From positions 1-8,748 of the forward strand of contig DYTA01000040.1 of assembly GCA_020726205.1 (NCBI GenBank): 8,748 nt of DNA, in the 5' to 3' direction. The stretch comes from Nitrosospira multiformis. Its GTDB lineage: Bacteria > Pseudomonadota > Gammaproteobacteria > Burkholderiales > UBA11063. The notes under the pieces were generated by a model. The model saw only the letters and a program-made list of their open reading frames with translations. It searched no databases and had not been told where the DNA came from. Position numbers and translations under genes: made by a program. Numbering within the stretch: position 1 is the first letter of the stretch; each line of letters starts with the position of its first letter. Shown here in pieces: positions 6,281-8,748 of this stretch.

Positions 6281-6994
6281 TTATAAATCACCAAAATATG
6301 ATTGTGATAATCCAACAGCAACAATAGCTGCAGTTTCAGCTCGTAAAATTCGTTTACCTAAACATAAAGAATTAAATCCAAAGATATTTGTTGCCTCATT
6401 AACTTCAGATAAAGTTAAACCACCTTCAGGACCAATTAGTAAAGTCAAACTCTTGATTGTTTGCTGAAAAATATTACCAGTATGATGTGGGGATAAAATT
6501 AATTTTACCTCTGTATTACATTGAGAAATAAAGCTAGAGAAATCCAAAGGTTTAGCTAATTTCATTAATGTACACCTACCTGATTGTTCACTAGCGGCAA
6601 TTATGATTTTTTGCCAATGCTCAATTTTTGAGTTTAATTTATCACTATTAAACCGCTGCGTATTATGTGTGAAAACAGGAATAAACTCTGTAACACCTAA
6701 CTCAACTGCTTTTTGTAAAACCAAATCAAATTTATCATTTGCAATAATACTCATTGCCAATACTAAATGCAAATTTGACTCATTATTAGCAGCAACAGAC
6801 TCTACTATTTCAACAATAATTTTACGTTTTTCAAAAACAATAAAATTTGCTAAATAATTATTACCATTTCCGTTAAATAATGTTATTGGTTCGTTACTTC
6901 GTAACCTTAATACATTAATATGCCTAACTACATCTTCAGATAAATCAACTTTATCACCAATGTTTAATGGATAATTAAAATAAAAACGTGCCAC
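6281..6994 (-). CDS. rsmE: 16S rRNA (uracil1498-N3)-methyltransferase
   Basis: RsmE methylates N3 of U1498 in 16S rRNA of the 30S subunit using SAM. The 237 residues match the family length (about 240). An N-terminal PUA-like domain (MARFYF, VDLSEDVVRHINVLRLR, ITLFNGNG) is followed by a SPOUT methyltransferase with the trefoil-knot motifs QKAVELGVTEFIPV (94-107), SEQSGR (135-140), LIGPEGGLTLSE (186-197) and LGKRILRAETA (212-222). The start is GTG 6994, supported by the conserved N-terminus MARFY. It directly follows the plsC stop (TAAGTG, no gap), and no good ribosome binding site is visible, so re-initiation after plsC is likely. Its wording resembles Neisseria RsmE as I remember it. RsmE in this operon adds a ribosome function to envelope genes. 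Confidence 0.95.
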   Translation of the reverse strand: MARFYFNYPLNIGDKVDLSEDVVRHINVLRLRSNEPITLFNGNGNNYLANFIVFEKRKIIVEIVESVAANNESNLHLVLAMSIIANDKFDLVLQKAVELGVTEFIPVFTHNTQRFNSDKLNSKIEHWQKIIIAASEQSGRCTLMKLAKPLDFSSFISQCNTEVKLILSPHHTGNIFQQTIKSLTLLIGPEGGLTLSEVNEATNIFGFNSLCLGKRILRAETAAIVAVGLSQSYFGDL

Positions 6995-7723
6995 TTAAGA
7001 ACCCATTTTCTCTAATTCTTGATGAACCCAAGTCTCTATTTTTTTTGTAAATTCAACTGCATCACTACTATCAGGATAAATTGGTTTACCAACTACTACA
7101 GATACACATCCTGGATATAACCAAAAACTATTTCTAGGTAAAAAATAACCAGCATTATGTGCAAATGGCACAACTGGAACATCTAAACTCAACGCTAATT
7201 TTGCAGCTCCATGTTTAAATGGTTTGCGCGCTTTTGGTTTTATTCGAGTACCTTCAGGAAACATAATAATCCAAAATCCCAAACCAAATCGTTGCTTACC
7301 TTGGCTAATCACCTGTGACATCGAATTTTCACCATTTTTACGATCAATGGCAATAGTTGAAAGAGCTCGCACACCCCATCCGTAAAAAGGTATATTAAAT
7401 ACCTCTTTTTTCATAATCCATACGCAAGGTGGTAAAAAACAATTTAAAACTACAGTTTCCCATGCTGATTGATGATTTCCTGCAAAAATTGCTGGATCTT
7501 TCGGAATATTCTCACGTCCTGAAACTGAATAGTTTATACCACCAATATGTTTTAATAAAAATGTAAAATAACGTGCTGCAGACATTACCATCCAATGACG
7601 TGTTTTAGGTGGTAATCCCATGATAACTAATGCTAAAAGAGCATAAAAAGGCAAAACTATTATCGATAAACTCCAAAATAATATTGAGCGAAAAATAATC
7701 CCAATCGTTAATTTTTGTTTCAC
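6995..7723 (-). CDS. plsC: PlsC-type 1-acyl-sn-glycerol-3-phosphate acyltransferase
   Basis: This family transfers an acyl chain to lysophosphatidic acid, making phosphatidic acid for phospholipids at the inner membrane. The 242 residues start with a hydrophobic membrane anchor (about 8-38). Motifs: NHQSAWET (83-90) with catalytic His84, where the acidic partner of the usual HX4D is Glu89; LSTIAIDR (121-128); FPEGTR (155-160); and VPVVPFA (182-188). As I recall, the Glu variant (KHQSAWET type) is normal in proteobacterial paralogs next to gmhB, so activity is expected. The start is GTG 7723, sharing one base with the gmhB stop (TAGTG), with only an A/G-rich upstream stretch for ribosome binding; this points to coupling. 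Which plsC paralog of the genome this is cannot be told from the window. Confidence 0.9.
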   Translation of the reverse strand: MKQKLTIGIIFRSILFWSLSIIVLPFYALLALVIMGLPPKTRHWMVMSAARYFTFLLKHIGGINYSVSGRENIPKDPAIFAGNHQSAWETVVLNCFLPPCVWIMKKEVFNIPFYGWGVRALSTIAIDRKNGENSMSQVISQGKQRFGLGFWIIMFPEGTRIKPKARKPFKHGAAKLALSLDVPVVPFAHNAGYFLPRNSFWLYPGCVSVVVGKPIYPDSSDAVEFTKKIETWVHQELEKMGS

Positions 7724-8280
7724 TATTTCACTTCTTTCTGATTTAATTCGATTATATATTCACTAGCTGCCAACAAGTTATCAAAAACTAATGTATTTGT
7801 AGGCAAAACTTCTTTAGCTAATGTTTTTTTACCATTGCCAGTTTTAACTAAAATCGGAATCCCACCAACATTAGCAATTGCTTGTAAATCGCGAATACTA
7901 TCACCAATCATCATAACTTGACAGATATTTTCGACATTGAACCTTTCACATATATCGATAATCATTCCAGGTTTTGGTTTACGACAATTACAATTATCAT
8001 CTGGCGTGTGCGGACAAAACATAATTGCATCAATTACACCCCCTGCTTGTTCTACAGATTGATGTAATTTTTCATGCATAGCATTTAAATCTTCCATCGT
8101 GAATAAACCACGCCCAAGACCTGATTGGTTCGTACACACAACAACCTTAAAACCAGCTTGACTCAAATTAGCGATTGCATCAACACTACCTGAAATCAAA
8201 TGAAACTCATCAGTACTTTTGACAAATTTATCACTTTCCTGATTAATTACTCCATCACGATCTAATAAAATTATTTTCAT
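7723..8280 (-). CDS. gmhB: D-glycero-beta-D-manno-heptose-1,7-bisphosphate 7-phosphatase
   Basis: GmhB removes the 7-phosphate in the ADP-heptose pathway that supplies the LPS inner core. The 185 residues fit the family. HAD-type motifs are complete: LLDRDGVIN (5-13) with nucleophile Asp7 and acid/base Asp9, TNQSG (50-54), Lys in CRKPKPGM (99-106), and GDSIRDL (126-132). The zinc-binding set Cys89, His91, Cys97, Cys99, typical of GmhB, is intact, which separates it from histidinol phosphatase relatives without it. ATG 8280 follows AAGGG by five bases; the glyS stop TAA overlaps this site. The glyS-gmhB-plsC order is common in proteobacteria. Confidence 0.95.
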   Translation of the reverse strand: MKIILLDRDGVINQESDKFVKSTDEFHLISGSVDAIANLSQAGFKVVVCTNQSGLGRGLFTMEDLNAMHEKLHQSVEQAGGVIDAIMFCPHTPDDNCNCRKPKPGMIIDICERFNVENICQVMMIGDSIRDLQAIANVGGIPILVKTGNGKKTLAKEVLPTNTLVFDNLLAASEYIIELNQKEVK

Positions 8281-8288
8281 TCTTACCC

Positions 8289-8748
8289 TTAAATTAATTC
8301 TGATAATTTACCAAAATAATTAAATTTCACATATAAATCAGATAATAGTTTCAAACGATTTTTACGAATCATTAAATCATCATCCATAACCATTACATTT
8401 GCAAAAAAAGCAGTTAATGGTTGTGCTAATCCGCTTAATTGCTCTAAATTGAGTTGTACTGTTTTATTTGAATTTTGATTAATTTTATTTAATTCATTAA
8501 ATAATACAATTTCATATTCATTAAATAATTTAATATCCAAAATCGCACTATTGTCAATTTGTTCAGCATTTTTCTTTAAAATATTTTCAATTCGCTTATT
8601 AGCTTCAAATAATGATTGATTAGATTCACTTGTTGCCCAAGAACTAAATGCATCGCAAACTTCTTTTACTTGTGCAAAATCTATTTTTCTATCAACTAAA
8701 ACAGCATTAACAACTTTCGTTGAATAATTTTCGGAACTATTTAAATAA
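8289..8748 (-). CDS. glyS: Glycyl-tRNA synthetase beta subunit, C-terminal part (runs off the right edge)
   Basis: The frame is open from the stop TAA (8291-8289) to the window edge, giving 152 residues; the ATG-less start seen around 8540 is an internal TTG, not the real start. The full subunit is about 690 residues, so only the C-terminal fifth is here. GlyS forms an alpha2beta2 enzyme with GlyQ, which should lie upstream outside the window. The fragment is the DALR-type anticodon-binding domain: DRKIDFAQVKEV, LFEANKRIENILKK, then AFFANVMVMDDDLMIRKNRL and a leucine-rich end LLSDLYVKFNYFGKLSELI, all matching the conserved GlyS tail (VMVM..., RxNRLxLL). The final residues are close to the usual length, so the 3' end is intact. 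Confidence 0.93.
   Translation of the reverse strand, partial: YLNSSENYSTKVVNAVLVDRKIDFAQVKEVCDAFSSWATSESNQSLFEANKRIENILKKNAEQIDNSAILDIKLFNEYEIVLFNELNKINQNSNKTVQLNLEQLSGLAQPLTAFFANVMVMDDDLMIRKNRLKLLSDLYVKFNYFGKLSELI

Noticed and set aside
5991..6467. 158-residue plus-strand frame with a proline run
   Set aside because: It is antisense to the well-supported lipoprotein and rsmE genes; the proline run is simply the complement of the glycine codons.
6603..6857. 84-residue plus-strand frame
   Set aside because: Antisense shadow of rsmE, whose motifs are clear on the other strand.
1..8748. CRISPR arrays, tRNA or rRNA genes, insertion sequence ends
   Set aside because: Reading by eye, I found no spaced repeats, no tRNA-like TTCRA pattern with an acceptor stem, and no transposase or terminal repeats.

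Overview
The window is AT-rich (about one third G+C by eye) and codes almost entirely on the minus strand. The proteins are clearly Gram-negative: heptose phosphatase for LPS, lipoproteins with lipoboxes, octaprenyl-diphosphate synthase. The order glyS-gmhB-plsC and the wording of RsmE (for example the stretch VVRHINVLRLR) resemble low-GC Betaproteobacteria, perhaps Neisseriales. That placement is from memory of family sequences, not a search, and AT-rich Gammaproteobacteria remain possible.

Layout, reading in the direction of transcription from the right edge to the left. Bases 8748-2291 look like one long minus-strand operon. It holds the 3' end of glyS, then gmhB, a PlsC-type acyltransferase, rsmE (GTG start directly after the plsC stop), a small glycine-rich lipoprotein, a YddA/SbmA-BacA-type ABC transporter (start overlaps the lipoprotein stop), ispB, and an unusual lipoprotein with one transmembrane segment and coiled coils. 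Gaps range from overlaps to 28 bases. Themes are translation and ribosome modification (glyS, rsmE) and envelope building (gmhB, plsC, ispB, the ABC transporter and two lipoproteins). The first clear terminator lies at 2174-2143, well below the last stop codon.

Bases 1999-2290 are a 292-base gap with several signals. An extended -10 (TGTTATAAT) at 2218-2210 sits about 60 bases before the terminator and would make a very short RNA. Its unpaired part is complementary to an ideal ribosome binding site plus start codon, which is the layout of an SD-blocking small RNA. A second copy of the same 12-base promoter core, at 2040-2029, drives the next gene. That promoter is surrounded by a perfect inverted repeat and a 10-base direct repeat.

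Bases 1998-268 encode a 576-residue protein that looks like a fusion of an N6-adenine methyltransferase-like fold, lacking its SAM and catalytic motifs, with one HsdS-type DNA target recognition domain. No restriction or active methylase gene is in the window. Beyond it, at 153-242 on the plus strand, is the 5' end of what looks like a DUF29 gene, cut off after about 20 recognisable residues. This suggests a rearrangement junction next to the methylase-like gene. Bases 1-152 hold no gene I can support.
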